A DNA stretch of 64,000 bases from Gammaproteobacteria bacterium (lineage in GTDB: Bacteria; Pseudomonadota; Gammaproteobacteria; Pseudomonadales; Pseudohongiellaceae): the NCBI GenBank assembly GCA_002731775.1, contig PCCP01000084.1:1-64000 (forward strand). The letters run 5' to 3'. This document shows, piece after piece, positions 26,338-34,415 of the stretch. The translations under genes were made by a program, and so were the position numbers. Position 1 is the first letter of the stretch; every line of letters begins with the position of its first letter. The notes beneath the pieces are model-generated. The model was given only the letters and a program-made list of their open reading frames with translations. It did no database searches and was not told the origin of the DNA.

Positions 26338-27615
26338 CTAAAACCAATCCATCCCCATCGCGCGCCGTGCCAGCAGATTTTTTATTGCCGGTATATTGTC
26401 TATGGCGGTCATGCCAGAATTTCTCAACCACCTGACCGGCAGCGCCTGCTCCGCGAACAAGTGCTTGAATCCTTCCATTAGCCACATCATGCCGAGGTTA
26501 TGTCCTATGCGTCTGCGTTGATAGCGCTGCAATACAATAGGATCTGCGAGTTTTCTACCGACCTGAAGTCCCCTCGACAATTCCTCCGCCAATGCCGCCG
26601 CGTCCAGCAACCCAAGATTAACTCCCTGCCCCGCCAGTGGATGAATGGAGTGAGCGGCGTCCCCCAACAATACAATATTCCGCTGTACATAATCGATTGC
26701 GTGCCTCTGCCTCAAAGGGAAACTGAAGCGCGGCGCGCTCCATTCAATCTCTCCCAGTCTATGCTCTATTGCAGCAGCTAAATGCGCTCTGAATTCATTC
26801 TCGGACAGAGACATTACTTCCTGGGCTTGGTCCGGCACCATGGACCAGACGATTGAACAGTAGCGCTGGGCATCGCTATCCAATCCTGTATTGAGAGGCA
26901 GAAATGCCAGCGGACCGGTGTCGATGAACCGCTGCAAGGCCTTGTGTCGATGCGCCGAAGCAGTTCTAACGGTGGTAACGAGGGCATGATGATTATAATC
27001 CCACTCCCTGGTTACAAAGTTTGCCAATTGCCGGATTTTCGAATTGGCGCCATCGGCGGCGATGATAAGTTTTGCCCGCAACGGTCGGCCCCTGTCCATC
27101 TGCAACTGCACTATCGGCTCGCCCTCCTGCTCGAGAAAGTCCAGGGAGTCGACGGCGAGCGGCGCCAGAATTTCAAGGTTGGGCGATTTCGCAAGTTTAT
27201 TGTAGAGTGCCGCGGAAACCAGGGAATTTTCAACAATCGAGCCTAACTCTGCCTGCTTGATGTCCGCGGCCGAGAAGTGAATCGATCCGGTGCCATCGGC
27301 ATCCCACACCTCCATGTCCTGATAGGTACAGCAACGGGCGCGCTCGATCTCATTCCAGATGCCCATCCTGGCAAACAGATTTTTCGAGGCGGCGGTAATG
27401 GCACTGACGCGGGGATCGAAGCCTGGTTGGTCTGCACTGACCCCGTCTGCCACCGAGGGCTGCTGGAAACAGGGGACGGCGTCAACATCGAACGCGGTCT
27501 GATCTACCAGGGCCAGACGCAACGGTGTGTTTTCCAATAAACCGGCGAGGCTTGCGCCCACCATTCCACCACCCACGATGATGGCATCGAAATCGGTAGA
27601 GTCTGCTGCTTTCAT
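26338..27615 (-). CDS. ubiI: UbiH/UbiI-family FAD monooxygenase (ubiquinone hydroxylase)
   Basis: This 425-residue aromatic-ring hydroxylase works in ubiquinone biosynthesis. I start at ATG 27615, since the longer frame begins only at TTG. Motifs: FAD dinucleotide fold IIVGGGMVGASLAGLL, the DG motif LIIAADGANSKIRQL, and the second FAD motif VLLGDAAHSIHPLAGQGVNLGLLDA. The gene order pepP-ubiH-ubiI is typical of Gammaproteobacteria, which makes UbiI (C5 hydroxylase, formerly VisC) the best guess. UbiF and UbiM belong to the same superfamily and cannot be excluded. Here it is separated from ubiH by two forward-strand genes. Confidence 0.85.
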   Translation of the reverse strand: MKAADSTDFDAIIVGGGMVGASLAGLLENTPLRLALVDQTAFDVDAVPCFQQPSVADGVSADQPGFDPRVSAITAASKNLFARMGIWNEIERARCCTYQDMEVWDADGTGSIHFSAADIKQAELGSIVENSLVSAALYNKLAKSPNLEILAPLAVDSLDFLEQEGEPIVQLQMDRGRPLRAKLIIAADGANSKIRQLANFVTREWDYNHHALVTTVRTASAHRHKALQRFIDTGPLAFLPLNTGLDSDAQRYCSIVWSMVPDQAQEVMSLSENEFRAHLAAAIEHRLGEIEWSAPRFSFPLRQRHAIDYVQRNIVLLGDAAHSIHPLAGQGVNLGLLDAAALAEELSRGLQVGRKLADPIVLQRYQRRRIGHNLGMMWLMEGFKHLFAEQALPVRWLRNSGMTAIDNIPAIKNLLARRAMGMDWF

Positions 27616-27825
27616 AGCTTGGGCGCCTCTGATCAATTATCCGGTGTCTCTGTGCGCCCTGCGATTATAAATGCATCTCCGGTTATTCCCTAACGGCAAC
27701 GCTACTTCTTGATTGCAACAACTGTTAAACTGCTGCGCAGAATGCGTCTATCGTTTCACGCCGATTGTAAATTGGTAAGCCACGATGACATGGGTTTTGA
27801 GTAGCGGCTCGAAGAGGAGCGAAAA

Positions 27826-28290
27826 ATGACGAATGTGATTAGTGTTGACCAATTAGAAAATTATATTGGTCAGGAAGTGGGCATCACCGAATGGCTTGAA
27901 ATTGACCAGGAACGCATTAATAAATTTGCCGACGCCACTGGGGATCACCAGTACATTCACGTCGATCCGGAACGTGCGGCGCAAACGCCATTTGGTACAA
28001 CCATCGCTCATGGGTTTCTTACACTTTCCCTGATGAGCATGTTCAGATCCATGAATGGGGGCATTAAACTGGAGAATGCAGTCATGGGCATCAATTACGG
28101 CCTGGATAAAGTCAGATTTATCAATCCTGTCAAAGTCGGCAATAAAATTCGGGCCAGGTTTGAGCTGATCAGTGCCGAAGAGAAGAAGCCAAATCATTAT
28201 TTGATGAAGCACAATGTCACCATCGACATCGACGGCGAAGAAAAACCGGCACTCATTGCCGAATGGCTAGGAATGACAGTCGTCGCCTGA
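27826..28290 (+). CDS. MaoC-like (R)-specific enoyl-CoA hydratase
   Basis: A 154-residue hot-dog-fold protein of the usual single-domain PhaJ/MaoC size. The hydratase-2 catalytic signature is complete: FADATGDHQYIHVDPERA carries the catalytic Asp and His, followed by FGTTIAHGFLTLSL. It hydrates trans-2-enoyl-CoA to (R)-3-hydroxyacyl-CoA, feeding storage polymer or lipid routes. ATG 27826 has GAGGAG seven bases upstream. It is divergent from ubiI and followed in the same orientation by the DUF1499 gene. Confidence 0.88.
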   Translation: MTNVISVDQLENYIGQEVGITEWLEIDQERINKFADATGDHQYIHVDPERAAQTPFGTTIAHGFLTLSLMSMFRSMNGGIKLENAVMGINYGLDKVRFINPVKVGNKIRARFELISAEEKKPNHYLMKHNVTIDIDGEEKPALIAEWLGMTVVA

Positions 28291-28350
28291 ACCGGGTGTG
28301 TGCTACTACAAGACCCTTGCAATTACTAGCAAGCAATTTGAGATACGTTT

Positions 28351-28758
28351 ATGAAAAAGTCACTGCTCTCCATCATTCCATTCCTCGCCGCCTGTGCCGG
28401 TGAACCGCCGCAAAATATTGGCGTCCACAATGGTAGGTTGACTCCCTGTCCCGAATCTCCCAATTGCGTTTCCAGTTTTGCCAGAGACGCCGAGCATGCC
28501 ATAGATCCGATCGCTGCCAGTCTCGAGCAAATCGAGGGAGTTCTGCTGCAACTGCCGGCGGCGAACATTGTTAGCGCCAGCGCTGACTACCTCTATGCCG
28601 AGTTTACTAGCCGCATCATGGGTTTCGTTGACGATGTAGAGTTTCTTCATGACCGGGCCAGCGGACTAACCCATGCACGCTCAGCATCCAGACTCGGTTA
28701 CAGCGATCTCGGCGCAAATCGAAAGCGTATCGAATCTATTCGCGACGCCGTGAAGTGA
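28351..28758 (+). CDS. DUF1499 family lipoprotein
   Basis: The 135-residue protein has a short signal ending in the lipobox FLAACAG (residues 11-17). It then has the DUF1499 landmarks CPESPNCVSS, FVDDVEFLHD and RSASRLGYSDLGANRKRIE. The function of DUF1499 proteins is not established. The gene lies 60 bases after the MaoC gene and ends eight bases before the convergent ubiH stop. Confidence 0.85.
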   Translation: MKKSLLSIIPFLAACAGEPPQNIGVHNGRLTPCPESPNCVSSFARDAEHAIDPIAASLEQIEGVLLQLPAANIVSASADYLYAEFTSRIMGFVDDVEFLHDRASGLTHARSASRLGYSDLGANRKRIESIRDAVK

Positions 28759-28766
28759 GCCAGGGT

Positions 28767-30074
28767 TCAACCATTTATTGACAATCCCATCGCCTGTTCT
28801 GCAAATCCCTGTTTGATCGAAGGCATCAAATCGATCGTAATCAAACCGAACTTTCTTGCCAGTATTTTTCCCTGGCTATTACTCGAAAACAATCGGGTAA
28901 TATTATCGGTGAACATTATCGTCCGCTTTTGATCAAACTCTTGCTTGCAAATGTATTGCTGCAATACATCCATCGAGCCAAGATCCGCACCATCTGCTAC
29001 CGCCCCACGTAGCGTCGATGCAAGAGCAGCGACATCCCGAAGCGCCAGGTTCAAACCCTGACCCGCTACCGGATGTAGCGTATGTGCGACATTTCCTAAC
29101 AGCACCAGTCCAGGCCGCAACTGTTCGCGGGCCACCGACAGGCGCAGCGGATAACAGAATTTTTCTCCAATATGTAGCAATTTACCGAGTCTATTGCCGA
29201 AGCGCTCCTGCAATATTTCCAGCAGTTCTTCTTCAGCCATTGCCATATATTCCGCCGATTGCTGCGCAGTTAGCGTCCACACCAGCGAAGCTCTATTCTG
29301 CTTCCCCAGTGATTTCAAAGGTAATATGGCTAACGGCCCGGTATCGGTAAAGCGTTCGAACGCGATATTCCTGTGCATCTTCTCAAAGCCAATGTTTGCG
29401 ATCAGGGCGTGCTGCTCGTAGTCCTGTACCTGTTGTTCTATACTCAGTTGTTCACAAATGGGAGACCTGCCCCCATCAGCCAGCACTACAAGCGATGTAG
29501 ATATCGAGTGCTCCAGGGAATCGCTTTTCACGACCAGATCCATTCCAGCCGCAGTTGCTTTGATTGCAGAGATAGAAGCGGGACAGAAAAGATGAATGGA
29601 AGTGGCTGACTCCATGACAGTGTTGAGAACGACACCAAGCTCCCTGTTCTCGACAACGTATCCCAGGGCGTCGACTTGATGATCTTCATGATGCAGTCGG
29701 GTTGTACCAATCCGCCCCCGATCAGACACATGAATTTCCTTGATTGGGCACGTCGTGTCGCTTAATTGTTGCCACAGGCCCATAGCCTCCAGAATCTGAC
29801 TCGAGCCATAGGACAGGGCAGTGGACCTGGCATCGAAACTAGGCTGAGTGATGCTTGCCTGGCCTGGGGAGTTCGCCTGGTCGACGGCTTCTACTACCAA
29901 TATGGAAATCTCCGCGCTGTCTTTCTTGCGCTCGTCGTTGGGCTTGTTTTTCTTTCTATGCTTGTCCGTCGCCTTATTCAATTCACGGCGCAACGCACAG
30001 GCAAAGCTGGCACCCACCATGCCGCCGCCAACGACCACCACGTCGTAATATTTGTTAGGTAGTTGAATCCGCAT
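28767..30074 (-). CDS. ubiH: 2-octaprenyl-6-methoxyphenol hydroxylase-type FAD monooxygenase
   Basis: A 435-residue flavin monooxygenase of the UbiH branch. FAD-binding VVVVGGGMVGASFACAL lies at the N terminus; a DG motif VVLADGGRSPICEQL and the second FAD motif VLLGNVAHTLHPVAGQGLNL follow. The Asn in place of Asp in GNVAHTLHP is the form usual in UbiH, which supports this over UbiI. A lysine-rich insertion (ATDKHRKKNKPNDERKKD, about residues 35-52) sits between the first strand and helix; this is longer than typical. It catalyses ring hydroxylation in ubiquinone synthesis at the inner membrane. It starts 17 bases after pepP in the same operon. Confidence 0.88.
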   Translation of the reverse strand: MRIQLPNKYYDVVVVGGGMVGASFACALRRELNKATDKHRKKNKPNDERKKDSAEISILVVEAVDQANSPGQASITQPSFDARSTALSYGSSQILEAMGLWQQLSDTTCPIKEIHVSDRGRIGTTRLHHEDHQVDALGYVVENRELGVVLNTVMESATSIHLFCPASISAIKATAAGMDLVVKSDSLEHSISTSLVVLADGGRSPICEQLSIEQQVQDYEQHALIANIGFEKMHRNIAFERFTDTGPLAILPLKSLGKQNRASLVWTLTAQQSAEYMAMAEEELLEILQERFGNRLGKLLHIGEKFCYPLRLSVAREQLRPGLVLLGNVAHTLHPVAGQGLNLALRDVAALASTLRGAVADGADLGSMDVLQQYICKQEFDQKRTIMFTDNITRLFSSNSQGKILARKFGLITIDLMPSIKQGFAEQAMGLSING

Positions 30075-30091
30075 ATTTGATAAGAGGTACC

Positions 30092-31414
30092 CTAATGCAC
30101 GGTCTGTGCCATGAATGACTCAATTTCCTGGATAGTTTTCGGAATGCCGGCACTGAGAACTTTATTGCCGTTTCTGGTAATCAGCACGTCATCTTCAATG
30201 CGCACACCAATACCTCGCCATTTCTTTGGCACTTTTTTGTTACTGGGAGAGATATAAATGCCAGGCTCAACTGTCGTCACCATGCCGGGCTCCAGCAGTC
30301 GCCAGTCATCATCAATTTTGTAGTCGCCAACGTCGTGAACATCCATACCGATCCAGTGGCCTATCCGGTGCATGTAAAAGTCTTTATACGCTTCGCTTTT
30401 GATCAACTGGCTCGGTCGACCGTTCATTATGCCGAGCCTTACCAGGCCCTGGGTAATGATTTTCACCGAAATATTATGGGGTTCATCCCAGGGTACACCG
30501 GGCCGGATTGCTTCGATGGCGGCGAGCTGCGCTTTTAACACGATGTTGTATATGGCTTTCTGTTCGGGGGAGAACTTGCCGTTGGCCGGGAATGTACGTG
30601 TTATGTCTGACGCATAGTGTCCGTACTCACAACCGGCATCGATCAATACAAGATCGCCTGCTTTGACTTCAGAGTCATTCTCTATGTAGTGCAAAATACA
30701 GGCATTGTCGCCAGTAGCGACAATAGATGTATAGGCGGGAGCTCGACTACCGTTGCGCGTAAAGGCATGCAGCAATTCCGCTTCAAGCTCGTATTCCCTG
30801 ATTCCAGGCCGGCAATATGCCATAGCACGCTTGTGACCCTCGGCAGAAATTTTTGCGGCCTGCTGCATTAATTTGATTTCGTTTGTGCTCTTTATCAATC
30901 GCAATTCATGTAGCAAGTGATCCAGCATTAAAAATTCGCCCGGCGGATGCGCACCGATTTTGGCCTTGCTGCGAATCACCTTTAGCCAATTCATAACCTG
31001 GTTGTCGAAGCGATCGTCCTTTCCCATTGAATAGTAGACTCGATCACGCCCTTCGATGAGTCCCGGCAATATGTCGTCCATATCATCGACGGGAAATGCG
31101 TCATCGATTTCCAGTTCCTTGCGCGCCACATCGGGTCCCATCAGGGTGCCATGCCAAAGCTCTTTCGCCTTGTCTTTCTGCTGACAGAACAGCACCACCT
31201 CTCCCTGCTTGCGTCCAGGAATGAGAGCCAGCAGGGCCTTCTCCTCGGTGAAACCGGTGAGATAATGGAAATCGCTGTTCTGTCGATATAGATATTCTGC
31301 GTCACTATTGCGAACGCGGGGCGGTGCGGCTGCCAGCAAGGCGATGCTATTTGGCTCCATTTGCGCCATCAATTTCTTGCGGCGAAGCTTTATTTCTCGA
31401 TATTTACTGCCCAT
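30092..31414 (-). CDS. pepP: Xaa-Pro aminopeptidase
   Basis: A 440-residue creatinase-fold (M24B) dinuclear manganese peptidase that removes N-terminal residues preceding proline. The metal ligands appear in order: LVLIDAGCEYGHYASDITR (two Asp), MHRIGHWIGMDVHD (His), TTVEPGIY (Glu) and VRIEDDVLI (Glu). The N-terminal domain begins with the AEYLYRQNSDFHYLTGF motif of PepP. It is upstream of ubiH, as is common in Gammaproteobacteria. Its TAG stop is part of AGAGGTACCCTA, a likely worn copy of the dispersed repeat. Confidence 0.95.
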   Translation of the reverse strand: MGSKYREIKLRRKKLMAQMEPNSIALLAAAPPRVRNSDAEYLYRQNSDFHYLTGFTEEKALLALIPGRKQGEVVLFCQQKDKAKELWHGTLMGPDVARKELEIDDAFPVDDMDDILPGLIEGRDRVYYSMGKDDRFDNQVMNWLKVIRSKAKIGAHPPGEFLMLDHLLHELRLIKSTNEIKLMQQAAKISAEGHKRAMAYCRPGIREYELEAELLHAFTRNGSRAPAYTSIVATGDNACILHYIENDSEVKAGDLVLIDAGCEYGHYASDITRTFPANGKFSPEQKAIYNIVLKAQLAAIEAIRPGVPWDEPHNISVKIITQGLVRLGIMNGRPSQLIKSEAYKDFYMHRIGHWIGMDVHDVGDYKIDDDWRLLEPGMVTTVEPGIYISPSNKKVPKKWRGIGVRIEDDVLITRNGNKVLSAGIPKTIQEIESFMAQTVH

Positions 31415-31643
31415 GGAATCCTCGATTGTGTCCTGTTATATTCAAGCATATCGGGGTCTCATTGAGGAGCCAAGTCCCAATTTTTCCGCATTCCATTATT
31501 GACCCGTTTCCGTCACCGCTCTATAGTTACCGCATTGTTAATGTAAATCCTAAGCTAATAGCAATAGCGCATTGCGGCTGTTGATAAATAATTAGCCAAA
31601 TAATAAATTAGTGCAACGCGAATAACGCGAAGAAACAGCAATT

Positions 31644-31850
31644 ATGAGCGAAGATAAATTCCAGTCTCTGGCCGATAAAGTCGATGATCTCATCGATATA
31701 TGCGCAGAAATGAAACGCGACAATCAACTGCTGAAGGCCACGGAAATTTCCTGGCAGTCTGAACGCAAGCAATTGATCAAAAAGAACAAAGAAGCCAAAT
31801 CAAAACTTGAATCCATCTTGCTCCGATTACGAGCGATGGACCAATCTTAG
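31644..31850 (+). CDS. TIGR02449 family coiled-coil protein
   Basis: A 68-residue all-helical protein beginning MSEDKFQSLADKVDDLIDIC, with heptad spacing through LADKVDDLIDICAEMKRDNQ and KKNKEAKSKLESILLRLRAM. Position immediately before zapA and size match TIGR02449, a ZapB-like small coiled coil found at this locus in Gammaproteobacteria. A link to Z-ring assembly is inferred from position only. It has its own gap of 229 bases from the divergent pepP. Confidence 0.8.
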   Translation: MSEDKFQSLADKVDDLIDICAEMKRDNQLLKATEISWQSERKQLIKKNKEAKSKLESILLRLRAMDQS

Positions 31851-31942
31851 GCAGCCGCCCTGGTCTATGGCTTCTCTTTCAGACCAGAGCCATAGCATAA
31901 TTAGATCAAAGGTTTTCCGAACTGGAACTTGGGTGTTACAAC

Positions 31943-32257
31943 ATGAATGAACAAAGTACTGCAATGCAGGTGAAGATCCTGGACAAGGAATATCAAGTCA
32001 ATTGCCCTCCTGCCGACCAGGAGGCATTGATTAAATCGGTGCAATACCTCGATGAGAATATGCGTAAAATCAAGGGCCGGGGCAATATTCATGGCACCGA
32101 AAAGATTGCAGTAATGGCCGCACTCAATATCACCCACGATATGTTGCGCAAGAACCGCATGATTAACGACACCCGGCATAGCACGGCGCAGCAGGTGAAG
32201 GGCCTCGAAGACAAGATCGATATGGCTATAGCCAGCAGCCGCCAGCTGGAGCTCTAG
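31943..32257 (+). CDS. zapA: Cell division protein ZapA
   Basis: This 104-residue protein stabilises FtsZ filaments at the division site. The N-terminal part is MQVKILDKEYQVNCPP followed by the helix SVQYLDENMRKIKGRG, then EKIAVMAALNITHDML, which is the ZapA core. The C-terminal coiled coil TRHSTAQQVKGLEDKIDMAI gives dimer and tetramer formation. It is followed by the 6S RNA and the cyclo-ligase gene, as in E. coli. Confidence 0.93.
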   Translation: MNEQSTAMQVKILDKEYQVNCPPADQEALIKSVQYLDENMRKIKGRGNIHGTEKIAVMAALNITHDMLRKNRMINDTRHSTAQQVKGLEDKIDMAIASSRQLEL

Positions 32258-32445
32258 GGAGCCTATGCAAGGTAAAAACACGCGAAAAGGTGGAGTTTAT
32301 GCATAATAAATGAGAATTTTGACCCTGTTTTTACAGCCCCAGCGGCATCCCAGAGTATATTTCAACAAGCTGCCAGACGCTCCCGACCCCAAAGCACCGG
32401 AATCGATCTCTCTTCGCCCTACTATCCTAGCACCACCACTCGATA

Positions 32446-32451
32446 TATAAT
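32446..32451 (+). promoter_or_regulatory. -10 element of the 6S RNA promoter
   Basis: A perfect TATAAT sits 6-7 bases before the expected 5' end of the 6S RNA. No clear -35 was found. Confidence 0.55.
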
Positions 32452-32454
32452 TGT

Positions 32455-32648
32455 CTCGAAGTTCCCTAGAACATTTGCCAATCAAAAATGTTCTTGAGCC
32501 GATATCTTTATCACCGGAGGCAACTCGACAGATGTTGTTGTGCACGTCCGCTAGCCGGAAAGCCTTATACATCGCGGGAGCCACCACCTGAACCTTTGGG
32601 TTCAGGGCAAATTTGGTAGCGGTGTTCCGGGGAGCTCAACCCTTTTCC
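32455..32648 (+). ncRNA. ssrS: 6S RNA
   Basis: The RNA mimics an open promoter and holds sigma-70 RNA polymerase in stationary phase. It lies between zapA and the 5-FCL gene, its conserved place in Gammaproteobacteria. Several stretches match E. coli 6S RNA: TTGAGCCGATATC, GCCGGAAAGCCTTA and CACCTGAACC...GGGTTCAGGG, in the right order and spacing. The 5' TTGTCTC and 3' GAGCTCAA can pair to close the molecule. A TATAAT precedes it. Ends are estimated to within about 10 bases; a CCCTTTT follows the 3' end. Confidence 0.87.
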
Positions 32649-32669
32649 TTTGTCTGTTTAACCCCGGCC

Positions 32670-33266
32670 ATGACCGACGATAACCGTAAAGCTTTACGCG
32701 CTTCACTCAGACAATCTCGTCAGCAACTCTCCCCCGAGAAGCGGCATATCGCAGCCAGAAGCTTGCTGGATCTGATTGGCCACCAGGATTTTTTCCGCGT
32801 TGCCCAGCGCATCGCCTTCTACCAGGTTATCGATGGCGAGATTGATCCCCAATTACTGCTCGATCTGGCTCTGAGTGAGGGTAAGGCTTGTTTCCTGCCG
32901 GTGTTGTCCAGGGAGAATCCGGAATTTGTCTCCTTTGCAGCCTATGATGCCGACACACCGCTGGTCGAGAACCAGTGGGGCATCGCCGAGCCGTCGCCCG
33001 AGACCATCGTTTCTCCAACTAACTTCGACGTGGTTTTTGTGCCACTGGTAGGATTCAATGAGCAATGTTTCCGGATGGGCATGGGCAAGGGCTTCTACGA
33101 CCGTACCTTCAGCTTCAAGATTTTTAACCGCTGCAGCCGGCCGCTACTGGTGGGTCTGGCTCATGAAAGCCAGTTGGTGAAGGAAGCTTTTCCGGTGGAG
33201 AGCTGGGATGTCAGGCTGGACGCCATAGCTACCGACAAAAAAATATACCGCCCCGATACTGCCTAG
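32670..33266 (+). CDS. fau: 5-formyltetrahydrofolate cyclo-ligase
   Basis: It converts 5-formyl-THF to 5,10-methenyl-THF with ATP. I start at ATG 32670, because the longer frame from 32613 runs back into the 6S RNA. The 198-residue product has the N-terminal RKALRASLRQSRQQLSPEK helix, the central IAFYQVIDGEIDPQLLL, and the conserved C-terminal ATP/folate signature VFVPLVGFNEQCFRMGMGKG followed by FYD. The gene is also known as ygfA and is often cotranscribed with 6S RNA, as the arrangement here suggests. Confidence 0.92.
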   Translation: MTDDNRKALRASLRQSRQQLSPEKRHIAARSLLDLIGHQDFFRVAQRIAFYQVIDGEIDPQLLLDLALSEGKACFLPVLSRENPEFVSFAAYDADTPLVENQWGIAEPSPETIVSPTNFDVVFVPLVGFNEQCFRMGMGKGFYDRTFSFKIFNRCSRPLLVGLAHESQLVKEAFPVESWDVRLDAIATDKKIYRPDTA

Positions 33267-33358
33267 GGCGGAATATTGAGCTACTGCCTATCCCTGGCTC
33301 ACTGCTTTCCCTGTTTTATCTTAAAACCACTTGCTTGAAGCGGAGACTTTGTCAGGGT

Positions 33359-33451
33359 CTACATTAATGCACTCTGAACAACACCGCTGGCCAGTACGCT
33401 CACGACAAACAAAGTAATTACTACCATGACCATATCCGGTTTTTTTCTCAT
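33359..33451 (-). CDS. Candidate 30-residue small membrane protein
   Basis: On the reverse strand ATG 33451 is preceded by GGAG about seven bases upstream. The peptide starts with a basic MRKKPDM, then a single hydrophobic helix VMVVITLFVVSVLASGVV, and ends QSALM with TAG at 33359. The charge pattern predicts an N-in single-pass inner membrane peptide. The basic KKPD start followed by a helix is familiar to me from small unannotated gammaproteobacterial ORFs, but I cannot name a family. It is divergent from imuA. Confidence 0.5.
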   Translation of the reverse strand: MRKKPDMVMVVITLFVVSVLASGVVQSALM

Positions 33452-33592
33452 TCTTGTCTCCGGTGCAGAATTAACGTTCAAATGCCTTAGCGGCTCCTCA
33501 ACCAAAAGCTTTAATTTCCCCGAAAAAACAACTGATTACTGAACTTTCATACACAATCACCTCACATATTCCCACTGCTCACGGATTAGCTG

Positions 33593-33620
33593 TTGCTTTC
33601 AGGGGATTCGTCTCTATAAT
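33593..33620 (+). promoter_or_regulatory. Candidate sigma-70 promoter of imuA
   Basis: TTGCTT (33593-33598) and a perfect TATAAT (33615-33620) are 16 bases apart. The LexA box begins two bases after the -10, so LexA would cover the transcription start. Confidence 0.65.
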
Positions 33621-33621
33621 A

Positions 33622-33637
33622 CTGTATATATATACAG
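33622..33637. promoter_or_regulatory. LexA (SOS) box of imuA-imuB
   Basis: CTGTATATATATACAG matches the gammaproteobacterial LexA consensus CTG-N10-CAG perfectly and is palindromic. It lies 22 bases upstream of the imuA start and just after the -10 element. Induction after DNA damage is expected. Confidence 0.93.
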
Positions 33638-33659
33638 TATATAAAAAGTCATTTTAAAA

Positions 33660-34364
33660 ATGAGCGTAATCAGAGCCCCCACAGGAACTCCTGTGCCCAC
33701 TGCCGACAAAGCCGGCAAACATACGCAGCATATCGACGAGCTGCTGCGCGGCAACCCCAATTTATGGCGTGGTTGCGACATGGCCGACCAGGGTTGTCAT
33801 GGCCGCAGCACCGGCTTTCCGCAGCTGGACGATATCCTTCCTGGCCGGGGTTGGCCCGATCGTGGGCTAGTCGAAATCATCAGCTCCTGCTGGGGCATGG
33901 GCGAATTGCAATTGCTGATTCCGCTCATGCGTTCAATAGTTGAACAGGGCAAATGGATTCTATGGATCTCTCCTCCCTACCTGTTGTACGCCCCTGCTCT
34001 GGTCCAGGCTGGAATTAATACCGGGCAGGTGCTGGTAGTGAAACTGGATACCTCCTGCAAAGATGCTTTGTGGAGTATGGAAAAAGCCCTGCAGACCGAG
34101 AACTGTGGTCTGGTGCTGGCTTGGCAGAATTGGCTGCCTGGCAAGGTACTGCGCCGTTTGCAGCTGGCAGCAGCAACTGGAGATACCCTGGGAGTGCTTT
34201 TTAAGCACCGTGATAGTAAACACTCACCATCACCAGTGCGTATACATATAAAGGGTTCCCAGTTACAGAGAGATCGTTTTAGCAGATCTGAAGTAACCGT
34301 GATTAAAGCCCGTGGAAATTTTGGGCCTTTGGCCACCCACGTCGATCTATATCAGCAAATCTGA
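33660..34364 (+). CDS. imuA: ImuA, RecA-like accessory protein of mutagenic translesion synthesis
   Basis: This 234-residue protein starts with STGFPQLDDILPGRGWPDRG, the ImuA version of the RecA/SulA-like core, and continues with VEIISSCWGMGELQLLIPLM, QGKWILWISPPYLLYAPAL and NCGLVLAWQNWLPGKVLRRL. ImuA works with ImuB and DnaE2/ImuC in damage-induced mutagenesis; its own biochemical role is less clear. Start ATG 33660 has no good ribosome site. It is the first gene of an SOS-controlled pair with imuB. Confidence 0.9.
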   Translation: MSVIRAPTGTPVPTADKAGKHTQHIDELLRGNPNLWRGCDMADQGCHGRSTGFPQLDDILPGRGWPDRGLVEIISSCWGMGELQLLIPLMRSIVEQGKWILWISPPYLLYAPALVQAGINTGQVLVVKLDTSCKDALWSMEKALQTENCGLVLAWQNWLPGKVLRRLQLAAATGDTLGVLFKHRDSKHSPSPVRIHIKGSQLQRDRFSRSEVTVIKARGNFGPLATHVDLYQQI

Positions 34365-34382
34365 CCCTGCCTGTAGGCCAGA

Positions 34383-34412
34383 GACCATAAGCCATTATTT
34401 AGAGGTGCCCTA
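34383..34412 (+). repeat. Dispersed repeat copy between imuA and imuB
   Basis: ATTATTTAGAGGTGCCCTA keeps the right half of the repeat; the left part, AGACCATAAG, is worn. It fills most of the 51-base gap between imuA and imuB, placing a repeat inside the operon just ahead of the imuB start. Confidence 0.7.
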
Positions 34413-34415
34413 CCC

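Noticed and set aside
32613-32669. Upstream extension of the 5-FCL gene
   Set aside because: The extension overlaps the 3' part of the 6S RNA; ATG 32670 gives the normal family N terminus.
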